Shown here: positions 36,243 to 49,029 of the stretch, in pieces
How the letters are laid out: each line of letters opens with the position of its first letter
Numbering within the stretch: position 1 is the stretch's first letter
NCBI GenBank assembly: GCA_963556255.1
Contig: OY744616.1
Coordinates: 3,400,983-3,464,982, forward strand
Reading direction: 5' to 3'
From: Allolobophora icterica
Lineage: Eukaryota > Annelida > Clitellata > Crassiclitellata > Lumbricidae
DNA length: 64,000 nt
Position numbers and translations under genes: made by a program
Notes under the pieces: model-generated
The model's database searches: none
Seen by the model: the letters and a program-made list of their open reading frames with translations, nothing else
Told to the model about the DNA's origin: nothing

Positions 36243-36668
36243 GTGACCAAGAATCATTGAGTCATGCAAACTGTCAATTGACGAACACCTGCTTTGGAAG
36301 AACGACCGACGATTTGTCAGATGAAAGATCAACGACATCGAAGATCAGTGACAAAGATTCCACTTCAAACACTAAACCAACTTTGACTACTTCACAAAAT
36401 GCAGCACCATTAACAACAATCACTCGAGTTTCCTTACAAACTACAGATAAACCATCAACAGATACTACTTGTAGCGGCAAAAATACGCAAGACCTTAGCA
36501 CTGCACATTACACAACAACACCAATCTCTACAGCCAATCAGTTCACTGAAGTTACAAACAAAAACTATAAAGTACCAACAGAAGTCTCTGAAGTCTCTGA
36601 AACATCCTCTGTCGCCATGACAACAGTTGACGCACTGAAATCATCTCGGGCTTCGAAAACGCCAGAAG
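36243..36668 (+). pseudogene. Copy 3 exon 2 (Ser/Thr-rich), donor lost
   Basis: Same length as copy 2 exon 2 (426 nt) and fully open. The bases after 36668 are TT instead of GT. Confidence 0.75.
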
Positions 36669-37335
36669 TTACACTTCAGAATGCTATTCAAAATGACTGG
36701 ATGTTACTTAGTGTAATAATTGTTGTGAAGTTTAATGCCCAGATTTAAGCGGCATTCTTTCGTGTTAAAAAGCTTTTATTATGCAGAAGTTCGGGTTGGG
36801 AGTACATCAGAGCAGGAGTCTCTCAGAAGGGCGTTATATGAATTATCTCAACGAACGACTGAATAACCGAATGATAACAATTGATGCACTTAAACTCGAT
36901 CATGAATCGTAATTTTTTTGATCAAAGGTTAAGTTCCGAATGATTTTCCACACGTTAGGCCCCTACGTATTATGTGGAGTTATAATAAAATTATTATTAC
37001 TCTGGTTGATTGCCAATGCGTTTGCCTTAGAAGGCTTAGACCATAGAGATTAGACTTATATTATCATTTGTCCTTCATTAGAAACTGACATTTTTCCACA
37101 CCGCTTTCAAAATCATCTCTTTCACGTGTGATTCTGTTTTTGAATTATATTGCGCTTGATGTTTGATCACAGCAGCGATGGCGTAGCGGCGTAGCCCTTA
37201 TTCCGGAAATCGGCAAATAATAATTACACGTGACTTGCAAATATTTTGAATCCGAGACGCAAGTACAGCTGGTGAACAATGTTTTTACTTCTAAAATCAT
37301 TTTCATTTCATAATTTATATGGGTTTTAATTGTAG

Positions 37336-38603
37336 TGTACACCATGAGTTCCGTCTCTAGCTTTAATGCACCTGACTGTCATAATGCTGAGGTGATCCAG
37401 ATGAAAGACCTTATTTACGTACTATGTAAACCCATCCCCAGCTTATGCGATGGCGTACTGATTTTACGAGCTCATGATGATGCCATTCCCCACGATCTGC
37501 TAATGATAACTGTAATTGAGGAAGAGATTGAATTGCCTCTCAACATGGTTGGCATTGAAAACACGAACACTATATATTTCTTTGACATGAAGTGCAATTG
37601 CATCTGGAAGATAGATACGGTTAGCAATACAGTTGACAAATGGTTGAGGGAAGTACCAATAGTTTTAAGTTTTTCAGTAGCTAGTGATAATCATCTATTG
37701 GTGATGTGGGGAATTCCAGGTGTGCAATATTTCTTGGAGATATACGATCAAGACGCGAGACTTGTACGAAGTGTTTCACTTCCCAGAGACTTTAGCTATG
37801 CTTTCCAAGCAGTTCAGAAACCTAATGGTGAATAATTTATCGTCATCCACACCTTAGAAGGGAGCTATGACACGTGTATAAGTTTCTTGAGCGCTGACGG
37901 GCAAATCATCAGTCAGTTTGCACTCAGGGAAACAGTTGGTTTCAAGCAAACCATACGGTTTTTGTTTCGAGCAAGATCTTTGAATTTTGTGGTTGAAATG
38001 TTCAGTTGGAACGTGTACGAGTATGACTATAATACTGAAAACTGGAACCTAACTGACTTAATTGTCACCATCAGCTCAAAAAAGCGCTTTAAAAAGGTTG
38101 TAAGTTTCCGAAGCACTAATGGGAGTATATTCCGTCAGTTTACAACCTCAGGAAAACGATTTGGGGCGTATGTGTGGGTGTTTTCGGATAAAAATGATAT
38201 CTTTTTGGCTCATGTGTTCCGTGGGGAGGTGTACATCTTTGACAGGAAGACTTTAAATTGGAACCTAACTGACCTCAGTGTCATAATCAGTAACAGCACA
38301 GAAGAGATCTCTGAACAAGTTCTAAATATTCGAAACACTGAGTGGAATACCTCCAGTCAGCTTACGATCGAAGGTCGAAGAGATGAGTATGTCAAGTTGT
38401 TTTACGATATGGTCAGCAATAATCTTTTTGTGACGGGAAACATCTTTGACAACATAATATTATACTTACTTGACACGAAAAATCTAAACGTGAGTCAAAT
38501 TGGTCGGTTACCTGAAGGTAGTCTGTATTACCACAGAGAGAAAGAGCGGTTTATTGTGCGTCGAAGGGATATAGTGCATATTTTGAAATTATACAAAAAC
38601 TGA
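37336..38603 (+). pseudogene. Copy 3 exon 3 (beta-propeller), TAA at 37833
   Basis: 422 codons in one frame, with a single TAA at 37833-37835 that looks like an AAT triplet duplication. It shares the blade motifs, for example GEVYIFDRKTLNWNLTDLSV. Confidence 0.8.
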
Positions 38604-39810
38604 CTTGAGAATCAGTTATGAATACGAAGAATTTTAGAATTTTTTAGACTCAGCTTCTGATTAATCAACTCCATTTCCGTATATTACTGGCAAATAACAT
38701 TAAGTCACATAAGCGCATACCGATACTCTAGCTGCGTTGATATGTACCTGAGTTCAGCTGACATTATAGTTTTCTTGATTGGCAGAGCGCCAATGACTTG
38801 TTATTCGTGCAAATGATTCGCTAATCATCAGACATACATGACATTGTCTACGATGCGCATTTTTAATATTGTCTGCAATGATTCTTGTAAATGTGTTCTC
38901 AGGGCCGGAATAACAAATGTGGTGGACCTGTTCAGTAAAACTGTGGGCCCAGCCCCGCAAAATCACAACAGAAGGACACATAAAACGTGATATATATTCA
39001 ACGAATGAACATTCGTTTATTATTATTAATTCGTGCCTTCTTTCCATTTATGCAATATCAGTAGGTCTTATAATTATCTGGTGTCTTGTTAAGGTAGAGG
39101 CCCACACATGTGCGAAAGTTGTGTATTTGTGTATATAAAAATGAGTAATTTCGAAATATTTGTTCTGTGGTTTTTGCTCATTTTTACTATTAAACTTAAC
39201 AAATAATAATTTTTTCGTTTACATTCATGACTGCTACGTAGGCCTACATGTAGGTGGCGATTGTTGATCGAGACTTGTGTTGGAAGAAGTCTGTAGGAAT
39301 TAATTGCCTACGTAATGTGTCTATGCATATACATAGGTTCGTGTGTGCGCGTATATGTATGTATGAATGTATGCATGTATGTTTGCAAGCATGTACGAAT
39401 GTATGCATGCATGTTTGCATGTATGTACGTATATTTTGTTTGCATGTATTTTCATGTATAAATGTAGTCATTATTTTTATGTTTGCATGCATACATGTAT
39501 GTATGTATGTGTGTGTATGTATGTATGAATGCATATATGCATGTTTGTATGCATATACATATGAATGCATGCATGTATATATGTATGAGTGCATGTATAT
39601 TTCTACGTATGCATTCATGCATGTGTGTATAAGTGGTTCATATGTAAGTATGTAGGTGTGCATTGACATGAACATATGTGTGTTTAAAGTGTAACTATAT
39701 ATACCGGTACGTATATATATATATGTGTGTGTGTATAATTATGTATATGTATGTATATATATGCACGTATGTACAAGAGAAGACTTTTCCTTATGAAAGA
39801 CTCAGACATA
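38604..39810. other. 3' flank of copy 3 and degenerate TGTA repeat
   Basis: 38604-39230 parallels 22827-23430, including the CAGGGCCGG element start at 38902. 39320-39660 is a decayed TGTA/TGCA tetranucleotide tract, and TA/TG repeats lie at 39700-39765. The open frames on both strands at 39244-39675 follow the repeat unit and are not genes. Confidence 0.6.
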
Positions 39811-39970
39811 AAAAAGCTTCAAAATTGAACATGCAATTTAGCTTGTATCTGTGAGCGAGACAACAATAAATAAAGACGATCATACTAGACAGCTAGGGTG
39901 ACTCTGTGCTAAATGGAAAGTCAGGTAGGCTTCGGCAGATCATGTCATTTATAACGTGTCGTGTCGTAGC

Positions 39971-40412
39971 CAGGCCCGCCGAGAGGGGGATCAGAGGGCA
40001 AATGCCCAGGGGCCCGGCGACTTTTTAGGGGCCCGGCCCGGGCCCGCAATCGACTTATGAAAAATATTAAAATCAGTTATACAAATTTATTGTTTATGCC
40101 TTTTCAAATATATTATCTGACGCTTAACGACAATCAGTTTAAACTATAAGCATCTGAATAAAATCATAGTTGTATATATAAATATGATATTTTACGGTCG
40201 TACCTGCACTTTTATTGTTTCGTTTTCGTTTTTATATGTTTTTTCGTACGACCGTACGATATTATATTTATATTACGCCTAAAGATAGTTTAGAGGCCCG
40301 TGACTACTCTTGCTAGGGGCCCATAACTGTTCTGCCTTGGGGCCCGCTACTGCTCTGCCTAGGGGCCCATGACTGCTCTGCACAGGGGCCCGGAATTTCT
40401 GTCGCGGCCCTG
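39971..40412. mobile_element. Probable hAT-type element (CAGGCCCGC ends)
   Basis: The ends CAGGCCCGCCGAG and CTGTCGCGGCCCTG are imperfect inverted repeats. The flanks GTCGTAGC and GTCGCCGT match poorly. The right part repeats GGGGCCC-x-x-x-ACTGCTCTGCC four times. Confidence 0.6.
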
Positions 40413-40971
40413 GTCGCCGTATAGATTATTCAGACCCAGGTTAAAATTTTGGAGCAGAAAATTGAGGGGAGGGCAATAAAAAACAACATGGAACGGTGTG
40501 GAAGATTGCAAAATCCACCTATGGATATCCCCGATGAGGCTGCGTCCTATAATCAACACAGTAATCATCCGGTCTCACGCCATACATACTACTTTGCTAT
40601 ACGGAAAGTCAGGTAGGCTTCGGCAGATCATGTCATTTATAACGGCAATTTGGATACGTGGCCTGGGCCAATGGTAATCGAAATCTCAAAACTTCTGAAG
40701 CGCCACTCGAAGGCCAAGCGCAGGGCACCAGCCTATTCACGAGCCAAACCCAAAGGAGAGTCCACGCGAACAGTCCGCCATTAATAGCATTGACCCATAG
40801 GGTCATCTACGCAGTTTGCATATACTTTGTCGAGGCGAAGACCCATATAAATTCTAACAGCCTCGCTGTCCAAAGGAAACCACGTGTTGTTATTGGGAGG
40901 GCAAAGAACCAATCGCCGGACTGGTGTGCTGAACATCATTGGAGGTTTAGAAGTCATGGTTCTTAGACAGT

Positions 40972-41283
40972 CAGAGGCGCCGGCAGCGTGACGCACTGGA
41001 CGCACGTGCGTCCACCCACCAAATCAAATCCACACAAGGATTAGGCATCGCATCGATATTTTTGACAATTTCACTGTGTAATTTTGGTTTACCATGCAGC
41101 ATGTATAATCAATATCATATGATATCATATGCATGTCCGTTGTTATGTGTTTAACTATACTTTTATAAGTCACTCTGAGTCATTTTCAGTGCATGACTAC
41201 GAGTGGCAGACAGAGGACGGGTGTGGATGGGAGGAGACGGGAGGGGCTTGCGTCCAATTTTCTAAAGCCTGGCGGCTTCCGTG
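40972..41283. mobile_element. 312-bp hAT-type MITE with TAGACAGT target duplication
   Basis: Exact TAGACAGT copies at 40964-40971 and 41284-41291. The empty site at about 26665 reads GTTAGACAGTGCGAG. The ends CAGAGGCGCCGGCAGC and GCCTGGCGGCTTCCGTG are degenerate. Related to 34056-34346. Confidence 0.9.
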
Positions 41284-41428
41284 TAGACAGTGCGAGTATT
41301 GTATTAGTTTTAACTTACACCAGTGAAACGATTCCATGGTACTTGACACTGAAAACAAACTCCCTTTGTGAAAACAGATCACGCTAAAGGCAATGACACC
41401 CATCTTAAACTTCCTAATTCTGCAAATG

Positions 41429-41535
41429 GTAGGTGGCGCTTTGGCGTGTAAACACCGTCTCAGTGCCGCCTCTGAGTAGCCCCCTTGAAGGGGCGCTATA
41501 TAAATGCTCAATGAAAAATGAATGAAATGAAAATG
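41429..41535 (+). mobile_element. 107-bp LINE 3'-end insertion with (AATGA)n tail
   Basis: Consists only of a retroelement 3' end (CCGCCTCTGAGTAGCC, GGGGCGCTATATAAATG) and a short ATGAAATGAAAATG tail, bounded by AAATG repeats. Copy A at about 26800-26812 is the empty site. Confidence 0.85.
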
Positions 41536-41642
41536 TCAATTGCATATAACATGCATCGGCTCGTAGAACGGGCCGTTGAGAAGCCCTATGGACCAATTAC
41601 GTTCACTACGACTAAACGAGTCTCATAGATCTCGGCGTTTGG

Positions 41643-42168
41643 CAGAGGCGCGTTTACAGAAAATGGAGCCTAGGCGCAGACATTTTTGGGGCCCTTATAA
41701 ACGTGTAGACTGAGCAGCGGCGGCGATCTTGTTTGACAGGTGGGGGACACGGGACACTTTTGAACTGACCTGGTCAAAAAAGAGATGAAAAATGTTTTGA
41801 CCTTTTTTGGTGTTTCTTCAAAATGTAAGGGGACAACTGTATACTGTGTCCCCCACTGTTAAAGGTGGGGGTCTTGTGCCCCTCGACCACCCCGGGATCG
41901 CCGCCCATGAGACTCTGAAACTCTGGTGGTGTCTAGCCAATTATGTGCAAAATCTCACGAAGTTGAACTTGAAGCCGTTTTTGTGATTGTTATTGACTCT
42001 GTAATAAAGATTACTTATAGAAGCTATTTCAAGGAATGTGAATTTATTTGGTTTAATGTTATATTTTATCATTGAAAAAATATTTTCATTTGTTTGGATA
42101 CCTCCGAGATTTGGGGGCCTATAGCCCTATAGGCGCGCGCAGTGCGCCTACGTGTAAACGCGCCTCTG
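41643..42168. mobile_element. 526-bp hAT-type MITE with GCGTTTGG target duplication
   Basis: 16-bp TIRs CAGAGGCGCGTTTACA / TGTAAACGCGCCTCTG. Exact GCGTTTGG copies at 41635-41642 and 42169-42176. The empty site is at about 26883 (CTCGGCGTTTCGTGG). It contains a nested element. Confidence 0.95.
41715..41909. mobile_element. Nested hAT-type MITE, family of 26915-27189
   Basis: The ends CAGCGGCGGCGATC and GATCGCCGCCCATG match the 26915 element in reverse orientation. The flanks AGACTGAG and AGACTCTG match at 6 of 8. Confidence 0.85.
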
Positions 42169-42573
42169 GCGTTTGGTGGAAAAGTTAGGGATTGTCTGGG
42201 ACTGCATCGGGCGAAAATTCTTACACCGGAGAATTCTGGGAAGCTGCCGGCTCATTTTCAAATGACTTCTTCCAGTAGTTTTAAGGTCTGACTGTAACTT
42301 CAGCCGAGATATTCTTCAAGCCCATTCAAACGCCCAATAATGACGATCATCTTTGCCCTAGTTTGGCAAAACTCTTACTTCTCATCGTTAGTCACGTTTT
42401 TCAGTGCTGTCCCATCCTCTCCTCCATTTGTTCCTTTCACACTCACCCCACCATCCCGTCTTTATCTCTCTTCCATCCAAACCTGCTTCTCATTCGTCCA
42501 CATGTTCCTCACTCCTTCCTTTTCATCTTCCCCACTCCATTTCCTTCCTCCCACCGATGCCTCCAATGACTCC

Positions 42574-43121
42574 CAGTGATGGGCACTAAACTATTTATTT
42601 TTAGTTAAACTAAAACTATTTTCCAACAAAAAAAAGTAGTTTAAAGTTGGCAACTGATTTTGGAAATTAGTTAACTAAACTAAAAAAGTAGTTAAACTTT
42701 TTCCAACTTTTTCCAACTTTTTTCGACAAACATTTTTACAATAACAGAGGTTAAGTGAACTGCAATGATGCAGAGCGTCAGTGACAATTTCACCTTCAAA
42801 CTCTGCAATGTGTACTGTTCTGGCATACAGTTACAAGCATACTGTAAGTAGTGTATGAATTTGAAAACACAGGCTGTTAATGCTAAAACCTTGCAGTGTT
42901 AAAATGTTTTTTGTTGACAGTGTTCAATGTTCATTGTGGGAAAAATAATTGCATATTACTGATTTTTTTAGTTAGGCCTAAACTATAGTTAGCAACTAAT
43001 TTTTTTAGTTAAACTATGGTTTTAACTAAACTAATTTTTTTAGTTAAACTTCATCCTTAACTAAATTTTTTCAGTTAAACTAAAAGTTAGCAACTTTTTA
43101 GTTAACTATTGCCCATCACTG
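42574..43121. mobile_element. 548-bp hAT-type MITE (CAGTGATGGGCA), copy 1
   Basis: TIRs CAGTGATGGGC / GCCCATCACTG, flanked by ATGACTCC and ATGACTAC (7 of 8). The interior is built from TTTTAGTTAAACTA words. The empty site is at about 27672 (CCAATAAATACGTG). Confidence 0.95.
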
Positions 43122-43670
43122 ATGACTACGTGATTTTCTAACTCTAAGACTTCCTCTTTTCATCCTTTTCCAATCTCTTATCGGTCCTTCTTTCCACCTC
43201 TGTATTTTTCTGTCCTTTTTCTCCCTTCCTTCCATTTCTTGCTCCATAGCTCTTTCATTCCATATTTCCCTCTTTCTTCTATGGGCAAAATAAGATCCAG
43301 ATTTCGTGCTCTCGTATTATTTCCCCGAGGGTCAGAGTTTCTTTGAACATTTAATAGACCAACTGTGTCTAATTAGTATCAGATACTTTGTCAATGCAAC
43401 AAAGGCTTATTCATAAGGGCTGCGTCAAGTAAGAGGAGTTGTTCCTTAAACGATGCTACATGAAGAATACGATCCGGTTACCAGTAAACTAGAGAGAGTA
43501 TAAGACGTTCAGGACACGGTGCATTAATCATATATTGAGAAAAATGGTGGTGAAAGGGTCGATTGCATCGCTTAGCGTAAGGATTGATTGGTTCGTTCAT
43601 TCAGCCTAAATCAACTAATCTGATATTTCATTCACTAATATTTCAGATGGTCAGTTATTTCGAAATAAGA

Positions 43671-43677
43671 TATAAAT
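43671..43677 (+). promoter_or_regulatory. Conserved TATA-like box, partner of 28219
   Basis: TATAAATCCAGTGAGCC as in copy A, with conserved sequence for about 60 bp downstream. No coding exon identified. Confidence 0.3.
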
Positions 43678-43945
43678 CCAGTGAGCCATGTTTGTCTCAG
43701 CCTCTAAGATTTTGAGACGGTTATTACTTCAGAAGAGTCACACGCATTAGAAACCAAATTGACGATATTCATCTATAGCAATGAGGAACTGCTCAGTGTC
43801 AGCGTCAGCGTGTGCTGTCACCTCTGTCACCCATCGTCTCAACACCCTCTCGACGCAGCTTCGTCCAGAGACTCTGAGCATACACACAGTTTGTGAACTG
43901 TCGACGGTAACCCGTTGATTGGTTCCACATGTTGCGTGGAACAGC

Positions 43946-44484
43946 CAGTGATGGGCAATAGTTAACTAAAAAGTTGGTAACTTTTAGTCAAACTAAAAAA
44001 ACTTAGTTAAGGAAGAAGTTTAACTAAAAAAATAGTTTAGTTAAAACCATAGTTTAACTAAAAAAATTTAGTTGCTAACTAAAAAGTCTAACTAAAAAAT
44101 CAGCAATATGCAACTATTTTTCCACAGTGAACATTGAACACTGTCAGCAAAAAAACATTTTAACACTACATGGTTTTAGCATTAACAGCCTGTGTTTTCA
44201 AATTCATACACTACTTACAGTACACAAGGAACTGTATGCCAGAACAGTACACATTGCATAGTTATTGTCATTGACACTTTGCATTATTGCAGTTCACTTA
44301 ACATCTTTTATTGTGAAAATGTTTGTCGCAAAAAGTTGGAAAAAAGTTGGAAAAAGTTTAACTACTTTTTTTTAGTTTAGTTAACTAATTTCCAAAATCA
44401 GTTGCCAACTTTAGTTAAACTATTTTTTTTAGTTGGAAAATAGTTTTAGTTTAACTAAAAAAAATAGTTTAGTGCCCATCACTG
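43946..44484. mobile_element. 539-bp hAT-type MITE (CAGTGATGGGCA), copy 2, reverse orientation
   Basis: Same family as 42574-43121, only 0.8 kb away and inverted. Exact GGAACAGC copies at 43938-43945 and 44485-44492. The empty site is at about 28516-28532 (GTGGGACGGCCACTGG). Confidence 0.96.
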
Positions 44485-44540
44485 GGAACAGCCACTGGTG
44501 ACTCTTCTCGTATACTGAGTGGTGGGGCTTCGTCGGAAGA

Positions 44541-46460
44541 GTGGAACTCACACGTCTTCAGGCTACAATGCGGCGATTAGTCCGGTCTCGGAATTTATCA
44601 GAATCCTACCTTACTTTCGAGCAACTCTGCCAGAAAGCTGACTATAAACCTTTTCTCAGAACGTGTTGGTTATGATAGCCAACATGTTCTGCATCATTTG
44701 TTACATCCTGAGAAAACTGTCGTATACTCACTACGGCCCAGGGTACACAACAGAATCATACCTAGTGCCGACGTCTTAGCCAGTAAAAGCTTTTTGTCAT
44801 TCCGATATTATGTGCTTAAAATAGTTTGATGAACTATGTAGCCTACACCAAAGCACCGCTAGCAGTTGCTTTTAATATAGGATACGATCGCGTACTTAGG
44901 CCTACTTTAATTTATATAACTAATCAACAAAATTAACGCCAGCTGAGCTCAAATATATTAAAACGGCTAGAACAGTTATAGATATTCTGTAACAAGATGC
45001 TGTTTGTAAAGATAAGATTACGAGGGAGGTGACTGACCATAGCTCCTCATTAGTCGAGTCTAAGAAATGTCGTCAATGATTGGCGATTAGCAGTGCTTTT
45101 TTCAGCCGGAACGCGCCGGAACGGCGTTCCGGCACCTTTTTCAGGCACTAAAAATAATTTATTTATTTTAACAATAAAAACAATAATTTAGTTATTTTAA
45201 TTTAATTTCAGTGTTTTGAACTGTTTTCAGTGTTTATTGAGACCCATCCCAACACCCCAATCCCGTTTTTGTCGGGATTTTAATCCGCTCAAAATTATTC
45301 CGCTCCGGAAAGTATTGTTCCCTTCCGGAACCTTTTTCCCAGAAAAAAGCACTGGCCATTAGTATTTATTCAATGCCAAAATTTGTATAGGACAAGGTCC
45401 AATTCGTTAGCTCTTCCTAGCTCTAGGTGTTTAGCGAAAATAACTATTACTGATATAAGTGAAAGTGATTGTATTAACTAAAGGCCAACAATTTCACCGG
45501 TTCAGTCATAGTTTATAGTTGCAAACAGTCAGCTATTTAAAACGGATTCGAGAACTTGTGCACTAGTGTCTCCTACAACCAGATACTAAGCTGCTTGAAG
45601 ACGACGCGTGTGTTCTCAATTCATTAGACAGTGCGGGTATTATGTATTAGTTCCATCTGAAACCAATTAAACGATTTCCACTGTACTTGCCATCGAAAAC
45701 ATGTGGACGAACTCACACAGTTCGCTAGTTCGGCAAGATGATACTCACCCACGTCACAACCAGTGGGTCTCTTTTGGCCACACACTCAACATTCTGAAAG
45801 GCTAAGTAATATAGAAGAGTGACCAGTTATAAGATACGCATTGTATGCGACGTCGCAAACATTCAGGAACTGGATATGTAAAGATCACGCCAAAGGCGAC
45901 GACAGACATCTTAGACTTTCTTCAAAACTTCAACTGTGTTGGCTCGTACAATGCGTCTTTGTGAGGCTCTTGAGAGACCATAAACAAAATATTCTGAACG
46001 AATTAGATTCACTACGAGTTAGCAAGTCTTAAAACTCGATGGCTGGTGCAGGGCCTGATTAACAAATGTGGTGGCCCTGTTCAGTAAAACTGTGGGGGCC
46101 CCGACGACTGTACACGATAGTGTATACAATAAATGGCGTTGCATTTAGCACTTGAGTTCCGGTCAGGTCAGAGGTGTAACTTTGGTCTAGAAAATGCGGG
46201 TATCAAATTGCGCAACGTTCCCCCTTCAAGACCGTTAAATGACTATAACGGCGCCCAATGAATCTATATTTATGCGCAATACGAATAATAAAAATGATGA
46301 TGATGCTGATAGTAATAATAACAATAGCAATAATATAATAATAGTGACAATTAGCGTAATAATAAATATAATTACAATAACAGCAATAATTATATGATAA
46401 TGAAATAAACATAATAGGGCCTAGTTTAAAATTACTAACAATAGGTGTGAGTAGTGGTTA
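44541..46460. other. Intergenic DNA with a MITE and dispersed repeat copy
   Basis: 45549-45990 is a copy of the GTGTCTACCACC family (partner 29197). 46051 carries a diverged CAGGGCCGG element start. 46280-46400 is an AATAATA-rich patch. No gene seen. Confidence 0.55.
45091..45354. mobile_element. 264-bp hAT-type MITE (CAGTGCTTTTTTC)
   Basis: TIRs CAGTGCTTTTTTC / GAAAAAAGCACTG. The flanks GCGATTAG and GCCATTAG match at 7 of 8. CCGGAACG blocks lie inside each end. A second copy starts at 63895. Confidence 0.93.
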
Positions 46461-46461
46461 T

Positions 46462-46912
<451 letters not shown>

Positions 46913-47199
46913 GCAAACATCAAACCAAACACATGTAAATTCTGTAAGTAAGTACACACCCAATATACATCAAAGTAAGCAAGTAAGCACTTTAACAAAT
47001 TTTGTATGTCCAACTATACAATTATACGAAGACTATGAAAAACTTCATCCCTCTACTTTAACATCTAACATAAATATAAGAAAGTTTGCATGTAAACTCT
47101 ATGAGTAAGTATATACACAATATGCATTAAAGTAGGTAAATATGCAAAGTTAACAAAAAAAAAGTGTTGGTCCAACTATACAATTCTACGAAGACGATG

Positions 47200-48765
47200 A
47201 AAAAACTGGTGTTCTGTATATTGCAAAGACATGTTGGATGTGCATGGTGATAGTTTCTACAGTAAAATTACACTTTTACATTGTTAAATGCGTGGAATAC
47301 TAATTTGAATGATTAAATTGCAACTCTTAGTTTGCAATAGCGCATAGTTTGACCATTTGTATGCTAAATCCAAGTTTTAATAAATTCTTAAGATGTGTGA
47401 AATACAGACTTGGGCATAAAAATTACAACTTTTTTATTCTTAACATGCTTGGAACACCAAATTGCATGGTTAAATTGCAACTCTTAGCTTGCAATAGTGC
47501 ATAGTTTGACGTCTAGTACACTAAATTCTGAATTTTCATTTCCTAAGACGTCTAAAATGCTGACTTGTGCACTAAAATTTCAAATGTAGATTACAAAGAC
47601 GTGCGAAATAAACTTAAGATGCGCATGTGCAAATGGAATTAGCATCTAAATTTTGGTTTTCTAGATTGCAAAGACCTGTTGGTTAGACGTGCGCGATATT
47701 TCTATAGTAATATTATGCTTTTAGGCTGCAAAAATGCCTGGAAAAAGGCTTTGTATGGTAAAATATCAGATGGAGTTGGTTACTCTGACGCTAAAACTAC
47801 AACTTTTACATTCATAAGGTATATGAGCCATTGTCTTGCTTGGCTAAGTTACAACTCTTATGGTGAAACATTGCATAGTTTGACGCTTTGTACACTAAAT
47901 TCTAAATTTTCGATTCCTAAGTTGCATGAAATACTCACTTGCATGATAAATTTTCAACATGTAAGTTGAAAAAAAAGATGTCAACGAGGAACACTTGGGC
48001 GTTAATTTGAAGTCTTGTACGTTTTCAAGACTTATAGAGTAGGAAGCATACGAATTTTAGTTTGCATAGACGATGAAGTGTATTGTTCAATTACAACTCT
48101 TAGGGTGAAACGTCGCACAGTTTGACATTTGATGCACTAAATTCTGAATTCTCGATTCTTATCATGTATGAAATACCAACTTGTAGAGTAATAAATTAAA
48201 AACTTGATTACTGAGACGTGCGCGAAGAAGATTTGTACGCTAAACTTAAGACTTTTAAGATTTCAAAGACCTGTAGAATGAGAATTTTAGTAGGACGCTT
48301 ACGAATTTTTAATTTGTGAAGACCGTTGAGACGAATGCTTTGAGCATAAAAGTTCAACTTTCTATGTTGGAAGACCTCTGAATGTTTGATTCTACACTAA
48401 CATGATAACGTTTACATGCATGCGATGGGCATTTGCACACTAGAATTACAACGTTCTACTTTGTAAAGACGGCTGCAGCGAGGGTTTTTACAACAGTTGG
48501 CAAATTTTAAGTTCATAAGATGGTTGAGACGAAGGTTTTTAGATTGAAAAGCTGGGTTACATTATAAAATTTTGTCTTTCTTTAGATGCAATGAAGTATG
48601 AGACCAAGGTTTTCATGATAAAATTGTTACTCATAGGGTAGAAAGACAGCTTGAGTGGACGTTCCTACAGTAAAATTATACATTTTAGGTGTATGGAGTG
48701 CTACCAAGATTAAGTCTTTCCACATTGTGCAGACAAATGGAATGCTGTTTTCCACAGTAAAATGA
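47200..48765. repeat. Degenerate tandem array, ~60-80-bp monomer
   Basis: The motif TAAAATTACAACTTTTAG, followed by a TGCAAAGACG-like block, recurs at irregular 60-100 bp spacing (for example 47420, 47565, 47790, 48230, 48435, 48750). It reads as an old satellite with no sustained open frame. Confidence 0.65.
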
Positions 48766-49029
48766 CAACTTTTAGCATGCGAAGACGCAGAACATGAGAG
48801 CTTACTTGCTAAACGACAAGTTTTTGACACAAAGATGCATGCGTTGAAGGTTTGTGTAGGAGGCTGAAGTCTTTCGCGTTTGCATATGCAGTTGGATTGA
48901 GAGTTTACATATAAAACTTAGGACTTGCAAGCTGCACGAAGGATTTCTACAGTAAAATGTCGACTCTTAGCGTGTGAAGATGTAGTATGTGAGAGCTTCC
49001 AAGCTAAAATGAGATCATTTATGCTACAA

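Larger units (their letters stand above)
33664..38603 (+). pseudogene. Propeller family copy 3: secreted mucin-linker beta-propeller, disrupted
   Basis: Exons 33664-33727, 36243-36668 (expected end) and 37336-38603. Two lesions are visible. At the exon 2 donor, GAAG-GTACAC of copies 1 and 2 reads GAAG-TTACAC, losing the GT. In exon 3, three extra bases put an in-frame TAA at 37833-37835 (GGT GAA TAA TTT ATC against GGT GAA TTT ATC). The frame is otherwise open to the common NKN-stop end. If the donor is dead, reading through exon 2 would give a short secreted Thr/Ser-rich protein with a hydrophobic tail, MLLSVIIVVKFNAQI, before a stop. That could be membrane- or GPI-attached, but this is speculation. 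Intron 1 holds a nested MITE pair and the old LINE and MITE. Confidence 0.8.
39812..44540. repeat. Duplicated intergenic segment, copy B, expanded by insertions
   Basis: Partner of 26035-28575. Its greater length is explained by the elements listed separately (39971, 40972, 41429, 41643, 42574, 43946). Confidence 0.85.
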
